Assembly (NCBI GenBank): GCA_017303335.1
Contig: JAFLBK010000001.1
Span: forward strand, 811,001-875,000
Reading direction: 5' to 3'
DNA: 64,000 nt
Origin: Chitinophagales bacterium
Lineage (GTDB): Bacteria > Bacteroidota > Bacteroidia > Chitinophagales > Chitinophagaceae
The notes beneath the pieces were generated by a model. That model saw only the letters and a program-made list of their open reading frames with translations. It had not been told where the DNA came from and searched no databases. How positions within the stretch are numbered: position 1 is the first letter of the stretch; each line of letters opens with the position of its first letter. Shown in pieces: positions 25,090 to 34,562 of the stretch. The position numbers and the translations under genes were made by a program.

Positions 25090-26019
25090 TTACTGGTAAA
25101 CCATTACATAGCCGCTAACCCAGTCGTTGTTATTGATGGGTATTTGGGTATTGTTTCGTACGGCAAATCCAACCTTGTAGGTGCCAGGGACATTTATCAA
25201 CGTTGAGCTGGTAATGGAAATGCTGGTCTTTGTGGTGCTTACCGGCCCAGACGGAAAGTTACCGGGATTAAAGATCGTGATGGTACCAGGCGTGGGTGTG
25301 GAAATTAACTGGTAGGCCGGCATCAGGGATACATCATTTGCCAGCTGGCCGGTTGTTGAATGACCCAGGATGGCCGTTCCCCCGGCTACCAGGATGGTGG
25401 GTTTGGTGATGGTTATGGTAGCATACCCGTTACTGATGAATGCCCACTGCGCTGAGGGAGCGATAGCGCTGATCAGGCCGGCAATATTGGTGACTGTTGG
25501 TACAGAAACCGAAGCCGGTTTCCAGGCATTCTCGGCAACGTTCCAGCGCATCACATCGCCGTCGTTGGGTACAATTGAGTTATCTACATAGCGCCCGCCA
25601 AGATTTACAGCGTCGATGGATTTTTTGGCTGCAAATGCATACGGTACGGTGGCGAGGGTTTGATTGCCCATCTCGGTGAACACGCCGCTGTTGTTTACAT
25701 CCAGTTCTACTTTCAATGTAATAGCCGGGGTATTGTTCAGCCAGTAGATGCTGGTGAAATCGCCACTGGTAGCCGTAGCCCCGCTGCTGCCGATCTGCAC
25801 ATTGAATAAACCCAGCGCATTGGTGGTAACGGTCCTGGTTTCGCTGTACAGGGTGGTAGCGCCGCGGATGATACTGAGCCGGGTTTTGATGGTTTGGTTG
25901 GCCAGCGCCTGTCCGCTGTTATTGCGGGCTACCGCCTGGTAATTGATGGTTTCGGGCATCTGTGCGGAAACAACCCCTGCCAGAGATAACGCAAAAAGTG
26001 TAGAGAGTATCTTTTTCAT
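25090..26019 (-). CDS. Secreted Bacteroidota repeat-type protein, candidate LytTR target
   Basis: From ATG at 26019 the product has a signal peptide (MKKILSTLFALSLAGVVSAQ) followed by MPETINYQAVARNNSGQAL, the opening shared by many secreted Bacteroidota proteins with tail-fibre or C1q-like ends. The middle has TVPYAFAAKKSIDA, another hallmark of that group. The C-terminal 120 residues are beta-rich and probably form a trimeric or jelly-roll head. The gene is divergent from the LytS-like kinase gene, and a tandem half-site pair lies 82 bases upstream of its start. Only 24 bases separate it from the T9SS gene, so both may be one operon. Confidence 0.75.
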   Translation of the reverse strand: MKKILSTLFALSLAGVVSAQMPETINYQAVARNNSGQALANQTIKTRLSIIRGATTLYSETRTVTTNALGLFNVQIGSSGATATSGDFTSIYWLNNTPAITLKVELDVNNSGVFTEMGNQTLATVPYAFAAKKSIDAVNLGGRYVDNSIVPNDGDVMRWNVAENAWKPASVSVPTVTNIAGLISAIAPSAQWAFISNGYATITITKPTILVAGGTAILGHSTTGQLANDVSLMPAYQLISTPTPGTITIFNPGNFPSGPVSTTKTSISITSSTLINVPGTYKVGFAVRNNTQIPINNNDWVSGYVMVYQ

Positions 26020-26100
26020 GTTGTTGATTTTTGTGCTGTAAAATTTCATCGCGGCCGGCAGGCTTCGAAATTTATCCGCAACGAAAGGAAGATTTACCGA

Positions 26101-26130
26101 TTGAAGTGTAAGAAACAAGCATTAAAGTGT
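26101..26130 (-). promoter_or_regulatory. Candidate LytTR operator for the 25090-26019 gene
   Basis: Read on the plus strand, TTGAAGTGT (26101-26109) and TTAAAGTGT (26122-26130) are 9-base direct repeats 12 bases apart. That spacing is the known arrangement of LytTR-domain binding sites. The pair is inverted relative to 26218-26247. Confidence 0.55.
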
Positions 26131-26217
26131 AACCGGCTCCCGGAAGGGTTATGGCGTCTGAGCCGGTGCAGGTCATGCAGGCAAACGGGCTGGCTGACGC
26201 GGTAGAAATATCTCATT

Positions 26218-26247
26218 ACACTTCAACCGCATTTTGCCACACTTCAA
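26218..26247 (+). promoter_or_regulatory. Candidate LytTR operator for the kinase/regulator operon
   Basis: ACACTTCAA occurs identically at 26218-26226 and 26239-26247, 12 bases apart, and ends 27 bases before the putative -33 box of the kinase gene. It is the mirror image of the pair at 26101-26130. Confidence 0.6.
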
Positions 26248-26274
26248 GCCTGATTTTGCAGGCGGGTGGCTCAA

Positions 26275-26307
26275 TTTTTTGCCGCTCCTGCTTTTGTAAT
26301 TAATTTG
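26275..26307 (+). promoter_or_regulatory. Putative promoter of the kinase gene
   Basis: A TTTTTTG box (26275-26281) and TAATTTG (26301-26307) are separated by 19 bases, matching Bacteroidota -33/-7 spacing. The -7 box ends five bases before the ATG at 26313, so the transcript may be leaderless. Confidence 0.45.
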
Positions 26308-26312
26308 TACGC

Positions 26313-29300
26313 ATGAGCGGTCTGCGCTATCATATTATTACCATCCTTGTTTTACTGCTTCCTTTTGCAGGCATATGCCAATCGCGGGCCCTGAATTTTC
26401 ACCACGTGACGGTGAAAGACGGACTCAATGACGGCATCATCAACGCCATCACCGAAGACAAATATGGTTTCATGTGGTTCGCCTCGTACGGAGCGCTCAA
26501 CCGTTTCAACGGCACCGGCATCAAAAAATACAAACATGTATTGGGCGATAGCGGCTCGGCGCCCGGGGGCATTGTGTACACACTGTATTGCAACAGCAAG
26601 GGTCGCCTCTTCATTGGCAGCGGTGAAGGGCTCAGCGAATATGATTACAACAGCAACCGGTTCAGCAACATCCCTGTCTTCTCCGGCAATCGTATAACAT
26701 CCATACTGGAGCTGGAATCCGGAAAACTACTGCTCATCGCCGACAGCAAACCCTGGCTTTTTGATCCTGAGTCGGGAAAGAAACAAGTACTCGCTCCGGC
26801 AAACAACGCGGATCTTTTCCGCAGCTTCGGTGTTTATAGTTTATTCCGGAAAGAAAATACTGTATACATGGGATCCGGGGGTGGTTATATTATCTATAAC
26901 AGTAAAAACGGAACCGCCGGATTCAAACCGGTACAGTTACTGGCTGGCGCCCGGGCCGACGCGGTGATCACCGACGCGATGAATAACGTTTGGGTGAGCA
27001 ATCTCTTCCTGTTCAAACTGATCCGTATCGACGACCCCAGCGGAAAGGAAACGGCGATCGACCAATTGCCCGCCATTGCCGGCAAAGGGGTACAGCAGCA
27101 GTTTCTTGAACTGGTGGCCGATGCCGACAATGTGTGGATCGCTACATCCACCCAAGGTCTGCTCCAATACAATATCCGCAACAACAGCGTACAATACCAC
27201 CAGAAGGATATTCGTAAACCAGCGAGCATTGCCGACAATATTCTCAGAACCCTTCACCGCACGAAAGATGGAACGATCTGGATCAGCATGCTGGGCGGGA
27301 TCGATTATTTTCACCCGGGTAAAAATGTATTCGATGTACTGTTTCCCTTTCCTTCGTATGACGCCAACCAGTTTGCCCGGGGTTTTGCCGAAGACCGCCT
27401 GGGCCATTACTGGTTCAGTACGGGTAACGGCGTAACCCGTTTCGATCCGCGAACCAATCAATACCGGATCTGGCAGAATGAAAGCGGGAAAACACCTGCC
27501 ATCTATTACAATTCTTCCCGGGCCGTCCTGGCTGATGGTAACAATGTTTGGATCGCTACGGGCAAGGGGATCAACCGCTACGACCTATCGGCCGACAAGA
27601 TGCAGTTCATGACGATCCGCGATTCGCTGCCGGAGATCTTCTACCTCAACATCAATAAAGACTCGAAAGGATTCACCTGGTTCTGCAGCAATATGGCGGA
27701 TGGGCTTTATTACCTGGCCCCGGCCGATGGAAAGATTCACAGCATACGAAATCACCCCGTTCTGAAGCGGTACACCGGTTATGGTGTACGCCGGGTTTTC
27801 GAAGACCATAAACACCGGCTCTGGCTGGGTTTTTCCGGTAAAGGATACGCGGTATACGACCCGGCAAACAATACCACGAAGTATTGGTTCAACCGGTCGG
27901 GAAACGACAGCAGTTTCAACAGCAACCTCGTGATCGACATTACCGAAGACAAACAGGGGGTTGTCTGGCTTACCACGTTCAACGGGGTGAATGGCATCGA
28001 CCTGGATCGCAACCAGGTATACCGGCTTTCTGTTTCCGACGGACTTCCATCGAATGTAACCAATGGTATACGCTGTGACCGGTATGGTCGGTTATGGATC
28101 GGCACGAGCGCTGGCCTGGCCCTGGTCGACAGCAGCCGTACAAATATCTATCACTTCGATGAATCGCACGGTTTTCCCAGCCTCGAGTTCCCCGAACACC
28201 AGGCACACGAAACTTCGGGTGGTTCTTTCGTCTTTCCCTCCAACAAGGGGTATATCGTATTTGATCCATCAGCGCTGCCTCCAACCGTAAACCGCTTTCC
28301 TTTTTTTATAGACAATATTGCTGTGGAAGGAAGACCGGGTACTGATTTTATAAACTTCAGGGAACAACGCAGTTTGCAACTGAAGGCCGATGAGAATTTC
28401 TTCAGCATTACCCTTGAAGGGCTGAATTACAGCAACCCGGGCCAAACCTGGTATGCCTATAAAATGGATGGCCTCGAAAAGGAATGGCATTATACCAAAG
28501 ACCCCCGTGCCGTATACACCAGTGTTCCCGGGGGCACCTACACATTCCGGTACAAAGCGGCTTCGGGCAATGGCAACTGGAATATGGAGGAAAAAACCTT
28601 CGTGATCAAGGTGGCAGCCGTGTTTTACAAAACCGCCTGGTTCTGGAGCCTCGTAGCCCTTGCGGCTCTTACATTGCTATATCTCCTGTACCGATACCGG
28701 TTGCAGCAGCAGGAAAAACTATTCCTGCTCGAGGGCAAGGCGCAACGGCTGGAAAAGGAAAAAACGCAGGTAATGTACGATAGCCTGAAGCAGCAACTGA
28801 ACCCGCATTTTCTGTTCAATTCGCTCACGTCGTTATCGGGATTGATTGAAACCGATCAACGGCTGGCGGGGAATTTCCTGAAGCAGATGTCGAAAATCTA
28901 CCGTTACATTCTCCAGAGCCGCGACAGCGAGACCGTGAAACTGAAAGAAGAGATCGACTTTGTTCAGACCTATATCAGCCTGCAGCAAACGCGGTTTAAA
29001 AAAGGGCTGGAAGTGCACATGGATGTTTCGGAAGAAGCCCTCGGCAGAAGGATTCCGCCCGTTACCCTGCAGAACATGATCGAAAACGCGATCAAGCACA
29101 ATATCATCGACGCGGAATCGCCGCTGGTCATCCGCATCAGCGATGAGAATGATTACCTGGTGATCCGGAACAATCTCCAGAAAAAACACATGGTGGAAAC
29201 ATCCAACAGGCAAGGCCTGGCAAGCCTGCAGTCGCTCTATAGTTTCCTGAGTAAGAAGCCGATCATCATTGAAGAGGACGTATCCGAATTCCGCATCCGG

Positions 29301-29315
29301 ATACCCCTGATTTAA
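26313..29315 (+). CDS. LytS-type sensor histidine kinase with periplasmic beta-propeller
   Basis: The 1,000-residue protein has a signal peptide (to about residue 23), a long periplasmic region of two-component-propeller repeats (ITEDKYGFMWFAS, RTKDGTIWISMLGG, EDKQGVVWLTTFNG, CDRYGRLWIGTSAG), a Y_Y_Y domain (YKMDGLEKEWHY ... GGTYTFRYKA), one transmembrane segment (AWFWSLVALAALTLLYLLY, about residue 775-795) and a cytoplasmic His_kinase domain with QLNPHFLFNSL (His about residue 832) and an N-box MIENAIKHN. It would sense an extracytoplasmic signal, often a glycan in related proteins, and phosphorylate the LytTR regulator encoded 12 bases downstream. Two operator-like pairs upstream suggest autoregulation. 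Confidence 0.93.
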   Translation: MSGLRYHIITILVLLLPFAGICQSRALNFHHVTVKDGLNDGIINAITEDKYGFMWFASYGALNRFNGTGIKKYKHVLGDSGSAPGGIVYTLYCNSKGRLFIGSGEGLSEYDYNSNRFSNIPVFSGNRITSILELESGKLLLIADSKPWLFDPESGKKQVLAPANNADLFRSFGVYSLFRKENTVYMGSGGGYIIYNSKNGTAGFKPVQLLAGARADAVITDAMNNVWVSNLFLFKLIRIDDPSGKETAIDQLPAIAGKGVQQQFLELVADADNVWIATSTQGLLQYNIRNNSVQYHQKDIRKPASIADNILRTLHRTKDGTIWISMLGGIDYFHPGKNVFDVLFPFPSYDANQFARGFAEDRLGHYWFSTGNGVTRFDPRTNQYRIWQNESGKTPAIYYNSSRAVLADGNNVWIATGKGINRYDLSADKMQFMTIRDSLPEIFYLNINKDSKGFTWFCSNMADGLYYLAPADGKIHSIRNHPVLKRYTGYGVRRVFEDHKHRLWLGFSGKGYAVYDPANNTTKYWFNRSGNDSSFNSNLVIDITEDKQGVVWLTTFNGVNGIDLDRNQVYRLSVSDGLPSNVTNGIRCDRYGRLWIGTSAGLALVDSSRTNIYHFDESHGFPSLEFPEHQAHETSGGSFVFPSNKGYIVFDPSALPPTVNRFPFFIDNIAVEGRPGTDFINFREQRSLQLKADENFFSITLEGLNYSNPGQTWYAYKMDGLEKEWHYTKDPRAVYTSVPGGTYTFRYKAASGNGNWNMEEKTFVIKVAAVFYKTAWFWSLVALAALTLLYLLYRYRLQQQEKLFLLEGKAQRLEKEKTQVMYDSLKQQLNPHFLFNSLTSLSGLIETDQRLAGNFLKQMSKIYRYILQSRDSETVKLKEEIDFVQTYISLQQTRFKKGLEVHMDVSEEALGRRIPPVTLQNMIENAIKHNIIDAESPLVIRISDENDYLVIRNNLQKKHMVETSNRQGLASLQSLYSFLSKKPIIIEEDVSEFRIRIPLI

Positions 29316-29327
29316 ATACGCAGATTT

Positions 29328-30101
29328 ATGAAAGCAGTTATTATTGAAGACGAAGAGATCATAGCCCGTGTGCTGGTGAATACGATCAAAAAAGTGGACA
29401 GCAGTATTGAGGTGGTGGAGATCATTCCCAGTCTGAAAGTAGCCCGGAAATGGTTTGGCGTCAATGCCGAGCCGGATATATTATTTATGGACATTCAGCT
29501 AAGCGATGGGGTAAGCTTCGACCTGCTGGAACATTTTTCGCTCCGCTGCCCGATCATCTTCACTACGGCTTATGATGAATATGCCCTCCGGGCCTTTAAG
29601 GTGAATGGGGTAGATTACCTGCTGAAGCCGGTGGAAGAAGATGACCTGCGGCGTGCGATCGGCAAGTGCAAAGACATCATCAGTAACCGGGCTGCTCCTA
29701 CGGCTGATATCCAGAGCCTGCTGCAAAGCATCGCTTCGCCGGGCTCGGTGAGCAGCCGGTATAAGCAACGTTTCATTGTTCACATGCGCAACCAGTGGAT
29801 GCCGGTACCGGTAAAAGACATTGCTTGTTTTTCGAAGGAAGTACTCAACTACATCTATCTCTTCAATGGCGAGCGGTACACGGTGGATATCAATACGCTC
29901 GATGAGGTGGAGGAACTGCTCGATCCCGGTCAGTTTTACCGGGCCAACAGGCAATACATCATCAATATCGACGCCGTGCAGTCGGTGAAGCCGGTGGAGA
30001 ATTCCAAGCTCATCATCCGCCTGAAAGAACCCAACCATAAGTTCGAAATCGACATGAGCCGGGAAAAAGCGCCCGTTTTCAAGAAGTGGATGGACAGGTA
30101 A
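29328..30101 (+). CDS. LytTR-family response regulator
   Basis: Residues 1-120 are a receiver domain with acidic pocket EDEE, phospho-acceptor Asp55 in LFMDIQLSDG, Thr in FTTAYDEYA and Lys in YLLKPVEED. Residues about 150-257 are a LytTR DNA-binding domain (VKDIACFSKEVLNYIYLFNG, FYRANRQYIINIDAVQSVK). It is cytoplasmic and binds paired 9-bp direct repeats by family knowledge. It forms an operon with the LytS-type kinase. The two half-site pairs at 26101-26130 and 26218-26247 are the obvious candidate targets. Confidence 0.95.
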   Translation: MKAVIIEDEEIIARVLVNTIKKVDSSIEVVEIIPSLKVARKWFGVNAEPDILFMDIQLSDGVSFDLLEHFSLRCPIIFTTAYDEYALRAFKVNGVDYLLKPVEEDDLRRAIGKCKDIISNRAAPTADIQSLLQSIASPGSVSSRYKQRFIVHMRNQWMPVPVKDIACFSKEVLNYIYLFNGERYTVDINTLDEVEELLDPGQFYRANRQYIINIDAVQSVKPVENSKLIIRLKEPNHKFEIDMSREKAPVFKKWMDR

Positions 30102-30130
30102 CCGGATAAAAAGCGAATGGCATAATTATG

Positions 30131-30137
30131 TAACTTG
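30131..30137 (+). promoter_or_regulatory. TAnnTTG box five bases before a start codon
   Basis: TAACTTG ends five bases before the ATG at 30143, the same position as the -7-like boxes before four other genes in this window. No clear -33 box is visible. Confidence 0.3.
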
Positions 30138-30142
30138 ACCCC

Positions 30143-31306
30143 ATGCTGAACAGAAAGATCATACTACTGCCTCTGTTGATCATCCTGGGCTTTATAGCCG
30201 GCTTTGTTTTCCTGCTGCGGGGCTGCCTGCAAAAACACAACAATTACGGAGTAACCGGCGTACCTGTTGTAAGCGCCGATGGACGGCTGCTGGTAGTGGT
30301 GGTCGCCGAAAACGAAGCCACCACGTATTCGCAGAATGGGGGCTATCGCAGAACCACGTACAGCACCAGCTACTGGCTCAAACAATACGATACCGAAACG
30401 GGGAAATTGCTGAAGAAGAAAAAACTGGTCAAGGCCTCCGAACTTAACAACCGTTCGGTAGCATGCTATGGCGCCTACGAAGGATATATCTGGCTGCATA
30501 CGGATCAACTCAGGGCTTACGAGGTAGGCAGCCTGGATGAAAAGTACAACGAAGAAAAGATCGCGGCAGCGGGTAATATCAACCCGGATATTTTCCCGTA
30601 TGAAGAACGCTTGATCCGGCCGGCCGTTGAAAACGGGTATATCGATTTTTTCTCCAACAGCGGCGAAGAATACCGGTTAACATTATCCCGGCTGGAAATC
30701 ATTCCCAGGGCGGATTTACCGGAAGAAAAAAACACTAAATCAGCAAGTACAAGCCGCGTTTTTCACCAGGATGATTATGGGGTTCGGAGTGATAGTCTGC
30801 ATGGCAAGATGTTCATTTTTGCCAAAGACAGCATAGAAGCCAGGAATTCAAGCCCCGATAGCTATAGCTTGCACGAAGTATCGTACCGGATGAAACTATT
30901 CACGGCAACCTATACAAGCCGGATGTTCGGCTCGCACAGGATATTTTCCTATGATGTTGTACAACGTACCGGCGAAGCCACGTATCTCAATCCCTGCTTT
31001 GCCAAAGACAGTTACCAGGACAAGGTCATACAGCTTACAAATCCGGATGGCTTCCTGGTGATCCAGCAGGATGTACTGGGAAATAATTCCAGGGCGGTAT
31101 TCACCCGTATCGACACCGCCAACCGGAAAGTTTGGGAAACCAAAAGCCCGGTAAGCACAAAAATTGCCGACTGCATTTTTACAGGCAACTACTGCATCAT
31201 TACCACCAATAAAGACTACGCTTTCAGCCCGTTCATCGGTAAAGATGCGCTCTGCATCATTAATACCGGAAACGGGAAACTGGTTCTTCCCTCCTTAAAA
31301 GACTAA
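30143..31306 (+). CDS. Membrane-anchored PA2928-like protein of unknown function
   Basis: The 387-residue protein starts with a single transmembrane helix (ILLPLLIILGFIAGFVFLL) followed by RGCLQKHN and a large beta-rich extracytoplasmic domain with repeated VVSADGRLLVVV- and YDTETGKLLKKKKL-type strands, suggestive of a beta-propeller. The layout resembles PA2928-family proteins, about which little is known. The match is by impression. It follows the LytTR regulator by about 40 bases with its own putative -7 box. Confidence 0.55.
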   Translation: MLNRKIILLPLLIILGFIAGFVFLLRGCLQKHNNYGVTGVPVVSADGRLLVVVVAENEATTYSQNGGYRRTTYSTSYWLKQYDTETGKLLKKKKLVKASELNNRSVACYGAYEGYIWLHTDQLRAYEVGSLDEKYNEEKIAAAGNINPDIFPYEERLIRPAVENGYIDFFSNSGEEYRLTLSRLEIIPRADLPEEKNTKSASTSRVFHQDDYGVRSDSLHGKMFIFAKDSIEARNSSPDSYSLHEVSYRMKLFTATYTSRMFGSHRIFSYDVVQRTGEATYLNPCFAKDSYQDKVIQLTNPDGFLVIQQDVLGNNSRAVFTRIDTANRKVWETKSPVSTKIADCIFTGNYCIITTNKDYAFSPFIGKDALCIINTGNGKLVLPSLKD

Positions 31307-31424
31307 GAACCGGAACGGTTTATTTCAATTTCTGCACACCTCATTGGGCGGATAAGCGCTTCGCCGGGTAATATTTTTAAGCCGGGCGGCGGGATATCAT
31401 CTTTGCCCTGTAAAAAATAAAACC

Positions 31425-32198
31425 ATGAAAAAAATATTCGCGTTGATGTTTGCAGGAGCCGTTATCCTTGTATCCTGTAAAAAAGAAGATTCCATTATTG
31501 CCAGTCAGTCACAACCCGTACAGTCAGAAAAAAAGATGAAGCAGGCCAGCCAGCTGAATTCGGATGGAAGTACAGAACTCGACTACTTTGTATACGATTC
31601 AGAAGGCAAACTGAAAGAATGGCGTACGCAAAGCTTCCTGTTCCTGTTCGATTACCATACAGCGGGAAAGCTGTTCGTTTCAAAAACCAATACCCAAAGC
31701 GGTACGATCGAAATGAAATATGATTGCGAACTGAACAGCAAGGGGATGGTTACGAAAGTAGAGATCAAATATCCTGATGGAGTGCTCTACGGAACCTATG
31801 CCTATTTTTACAATGCCGATGACTATGTAACCGGCTATGCATACGTACCGGTATCGGGCAGCGGTTTCTCGGTTCAGTATACGCTGATCAATGGAAACAT
31901 CACCGGCCACAAGCAAACCAATGCAGCCAGCGGAAAAACATATACCGCCACGTACAGCTACCTGGATGGTACACGCAATACACACAACTACACACACGCC
32001 GGTTATTTCCCGGGCAGCATGTTCGGGAAAACAAGCAGGAACCTTATTGCGGTTTATCATGTAAAGAATGAAGATGGCAGCACCAGTTTCAGGGCCGACC
32101 ATACCTACGAATTAGATGGAAGCGGATTTCTGAAAAAAGAACGGATCGATTACCCCGTGAACGGCTACTGGAATGAAATCAATTACAATTTTGAATAA
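31425..32198 (+). CDS. Lipoprotein, paralogue-like to the one at 19863-20627
   Basis: The 257-residue product begins MKKIFALMFAGAVILVSCKKEDS, a lipoprotein signal with CKKED. The body has beta-hairpin repeats such as LDYFVYDSEGKLKEW and LNSKGMVTKVEIKYPDG that recall YD repeats. The overall plan matches the lipoprotein at 19863-20627. No function is known. An ATCATCTTTG stretch about 20 bases upstream could be its -7 region. Confidence 0.7.
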   Translation: MKKIFALMFAGAVILVSCKKEDSIIASQSQPVQSEKKMKQASQLNSDGSTELDYFVYDSEGKLKEWRTQSFLFLFDYHTAGKLFVSKTNTQSGTIEMKYDCELNSKGMVTKVEIKYPDGVLYGTYAYFYNADDYVTGYAYVPVSGSGFSVQYTLINGNITGHKQTNAASGKTYTATYSYLDGTRNTHNYTHAGYFPGSMFGKTSRNLIAVYHVKNEDGSTSFRADHTYELDGSGFLKKERIDYPVNGYWNEINYNFE

Positions 32199-32230
32199 CC
32201 CTGCCCTGCAGGCAACAGGAATGCTATAAA

Positions 32231-32656
32231 ATGGAAAGCAAGTACACGGAATTAACGGCGCAGCAAATACAGTTGATCAGGCGATCCTGGCGGTCGCTGC
32301 GTGGAATCAATCCCGTACTGCTCGCCGATATCTTTTACGCCAAGCTATTTTCGGATACTCCCCGATTACGCAAACTGTTTCCCAAAGACATGCAGCCGCA
32401 GTATGGCAAGCTGGTCGACATGCTGAACAAAATGATCTTACAACTGGATAACCCGTCGATGCTGGAGCAGGAAATTGAAGATATGTCGCGGCGGCACATG
32501 GGGTATGGCGTACGGCCCGCTCATTATACCCTGGTCGGCAACGCCTTGCTGTGGACCCTGGAAAAAGGATTGGGGCAAGACTGGAATGCTGAAACTGCGG
32601 AAGCCTGGAAGCGTTGTTACCAGCTCATTACCGAACCCATGCTTTATTGCAGGTAG
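32231..32656 (+). CDS. Single-domain globin
   Basis: The 141-residue protein shows the globin fold: ELTAQQIQLIRRSWRSL (A helix), FYAKLFSDTPRLRKLFP (B-C helices), and the F-G region YGVRPAHYTLVGNALLWTLEKGLG, where the His in PAHY is the proximal haem ligand. Length and pattern fit bacterial haemoglobins of the flavohaemoglobin/protoglobin-related single-domain type. Oxygen binding, NO detoxification or sensing are all possible. It has no reductase domain, so an external electron donor would be needed. It lies directly upstream of the PfkB-type kinase. Confidence 0.88.
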   Translation: MESKYTELTAQQIQLIRRSWRSLRGINPVLLADIFYAKLFSDTPRLRKLFPKDMQPQYGKLVDMLNKMILQLDNPSMLEQEIEDMSRRHMGYGVRPAHYTLVGNALLWTLEKGLGQDWNAETAEAWKRCYQLITEPMLYCR

Positions 32657-32726
32657 GTTCATTGCAGATTCCCCAGGTGATGCAAGCCCGGAAATGTGTA
32701 GGTTTGTTTACCGAATCTGCCCGTAT

Positions 32727-33653
32727 ATGCCAGCCATTGTTACCCTCACGTTCAGTCCCTGCATCGATAAAACAGCTTCTGTTCCGCACCTGGAAGCAGA
32801 AAAAAAATTACACTGCTCAGCGCCCACACTGGAGCCGGGCGGCGGTGGTATCAATGTAGCAAGGGTGATCAAGCGGCTGGGCCTTCCGGTTATTGCCGTT
32901 TATCCATCGGGAGGGTATTCCGGGAAATTCCTCGATCACCTGATGCGCAAAGAAGAAGTAGAATCGGTGACCATTGAAACAGAAAATGAAACGAGGGAGA
33001 ACATCATCATCGTTGATGAATCTGCCAACAATCAATACCGGTTTGGTATGCCCGCCAATGCACTCAGTGAGCATGAATGGAAAGCCTGCCTGGATGCGGT
33101 AACCCATATACCAGCGATGGATTACCTGGTTGTGAGTGGAAGTATGCCGCCCGGTGTTCCATTGAGTGTATTCAAAGAATTGCCGGCCATAGCCCGGTCG
33201 AAGAATGCACGGTTGGTTGTTGATACATCCGGGCCTGCATTGAAAGAAGCCATTCATCAGGGTGTTTACATGCTGAAGCCAAACCTCGGTGAGCTCAGTT
33301 CGCTTGCCGGTACCAAGAGGCTTGGTATCGACAAGGTAGAAGAAACGGCCAGACATGTATTGAACGAGTACGGTTGTGAAATACTGGTGGTGTCGATGGG
33401 GAAAGATGGAGCGATGCTTGTGAGCAAAGACGAAGCCTTTATTGCCCGCTCTCCGGATGTTCCGAGGAAGAGTACCGTAGGGGCCGGCGACAGTATGGTA
33501 GCAGGTATTGTTTATAGTCTTGCCAGAGAAAAAAGTCTAAAGAATGCCTTGCTCTATGGCATAGCCTGCGGTACAGCCGCGACCATGAACCCGGGAACAG
33601 AGTTATGTCACAAAGATGATGCAGACAGGTTGTACAGGATGATCGCTGGCTGA
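32727..33653 (+). CDS. pfkB: PfkB-family phosphofructokinase
   Basis: From ATG at 32727 the 308-residue protein reads VTLTFSPCIDKTASVP, then PGGGGINVARVIKRLG (substrate and Gly-rich motif 1), VVSGSMPPGVP and the ATP/anion-hole motif STVGAGDSMVAG with the catalytic Asp. This is the ribokinase-fold PfkB family, closest by motif to 1-phosphofructokinase/6-phosphofructokinase isozyme 2. It would phosphorylate fructose phosphates in glycolysis, in the cytoplasm. The longer frame starting at 32475 overlaps the globin and was rejected. Confidence 0.9.
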   Translation: MPAIVTLTFSPCIDKTASVPHLEAEKKLHCSAPTLEPGGGGINVARVIKRLGLPVIAVYPSGGYSGKFLDHLMRKEEVESVTIETENETRENIIIVDESANNQYRFGMPANALSEHEWKACLDAVTHIPAMDYLVVSGSMPPGVPLSVFKELPAIARSKNARLVVDTSGPALKEAIHQGVYMLKPNLGELSSLAGTKRLGIDKVEETARHVLNEYGCEILVVSMGKDGAMLVSKDEAFIARSPDVPRKSTVGAGDSMVAGIVYSLAREKSLKNALLYGIACGTAATMNPGTELCHKDDADRLYRMIAG

Positions 33654-33763
33654 ATACAGAAAGGGGAAATCGAGCGATAAGATTAGTATTTTAACATATT
33701 CACAAAAGTCTTGGTGCGAATTTTGTTAACAAGTGGGCTCTTACACTAAATACTGCCTTAGCC

Positions 33764-34228
33764 ATGCACAAAAGAGACAAAAAACTCCGCTTCCTTCAGA
33801 AGAAGATCGGTGAAATAAGCCTGGCCATGTTCCGGGCCGAAACTGATTCCCTGCTTCAATTTCCGAACAACATCATTAGCCCGCTTCGTACCGATGAGGA
33901 GGGCAATGTATGGTTTTTCACCGCTTACAAAGGCGAGTTCAGCAAGGTTGCAGAAACATCGTTTCCTGCCTGTCTTGAATTTTATAGAAAGGGGGTCGAC
34001 GGTCGTCTTTTCACCAATGGGCTGGCGTCGGTCATCCGTGACGACAATAGCCAAGAGCCCGGAAAAATTCTTATCCGCTTCCGGATCGTGCATGCCCGTT
34101 ACAGTAAAAACCGTAACCGGTTCTACAACTCACTCAAAACACGAATCAGTAATTTCTTCAGGGGATTATTTGCAACGCCGCAGTTCCAGGAATTTGACCT
34201 GCAGGAAGCCATGGTGCAAAGCAGGTAA
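33764..34228 (+). CDS. Pyridoxamine-5'-phosphate-oxidase-fold (split-barrel) stress protein
   Basis: The 154-residue protein has the pattern of flavin-binding split barrels: an N-terminal helix (LRFLQKKIGEISLAMFR), ISPLRTDEEGNVWFFTAYKGEF resembling the small-strand region of general-stress FMN-binding proteins, and ASVIRDDN. The basic C-terminal tail (NRFYNSLKTRISNFFRG) is an extra. I infer the fold by resemblance; enzymatic activity is not shown. Confidence 0.5.
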   Translation: MHKRDKKLRFLQKKIGEISLAMFRAETDSLLQFPNNIISPLRTDEEGNVWFFTAYKGEFSKVAETSFPACLEFYRKGVDGRLFTNGLASVIRDDNSQEPGKILIRFRIVHARYSKNRNRFYNSLKTRISNFFRGLFATPQFQEFDLQEAMVQSR

Positions 34229-34562
34229 GACGATTGGCAGGTTTATGGTCAGACGAACGTTAGGCCATAAGCGAAAAAAGTGGTTTTTCATCAGGTATTG
34301 TATCCACTCGGTTAGCCAACAAGTTTTGCAGGCACTACAATACACAAGGCTGAAATAATATAAGGATGGTTGCAGTTTTGCAAGGAAGCATGTCCGGATT
34401 TTGCCGGGGCGGTAATTGGTAAAGAATATTGACGATTGATTGATATCACTTGTACTGCACAACAACTGATATGAACTGGCGCAAATATAGAGTGGCATTT
34501 CTCAACACAATCAACCATTTATGCACAATGTTGATAACCGGTGCATTCATGTCGACAGGGTT
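34229..34562. other. Intergenic spacer, nothing recognised
   Basis: This 334-base stretch separates the split-barrel gene from the convergent Rieske gene. I find no gene, tRNA, strong hairpin or repeat in it. Confidence 0.4.
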
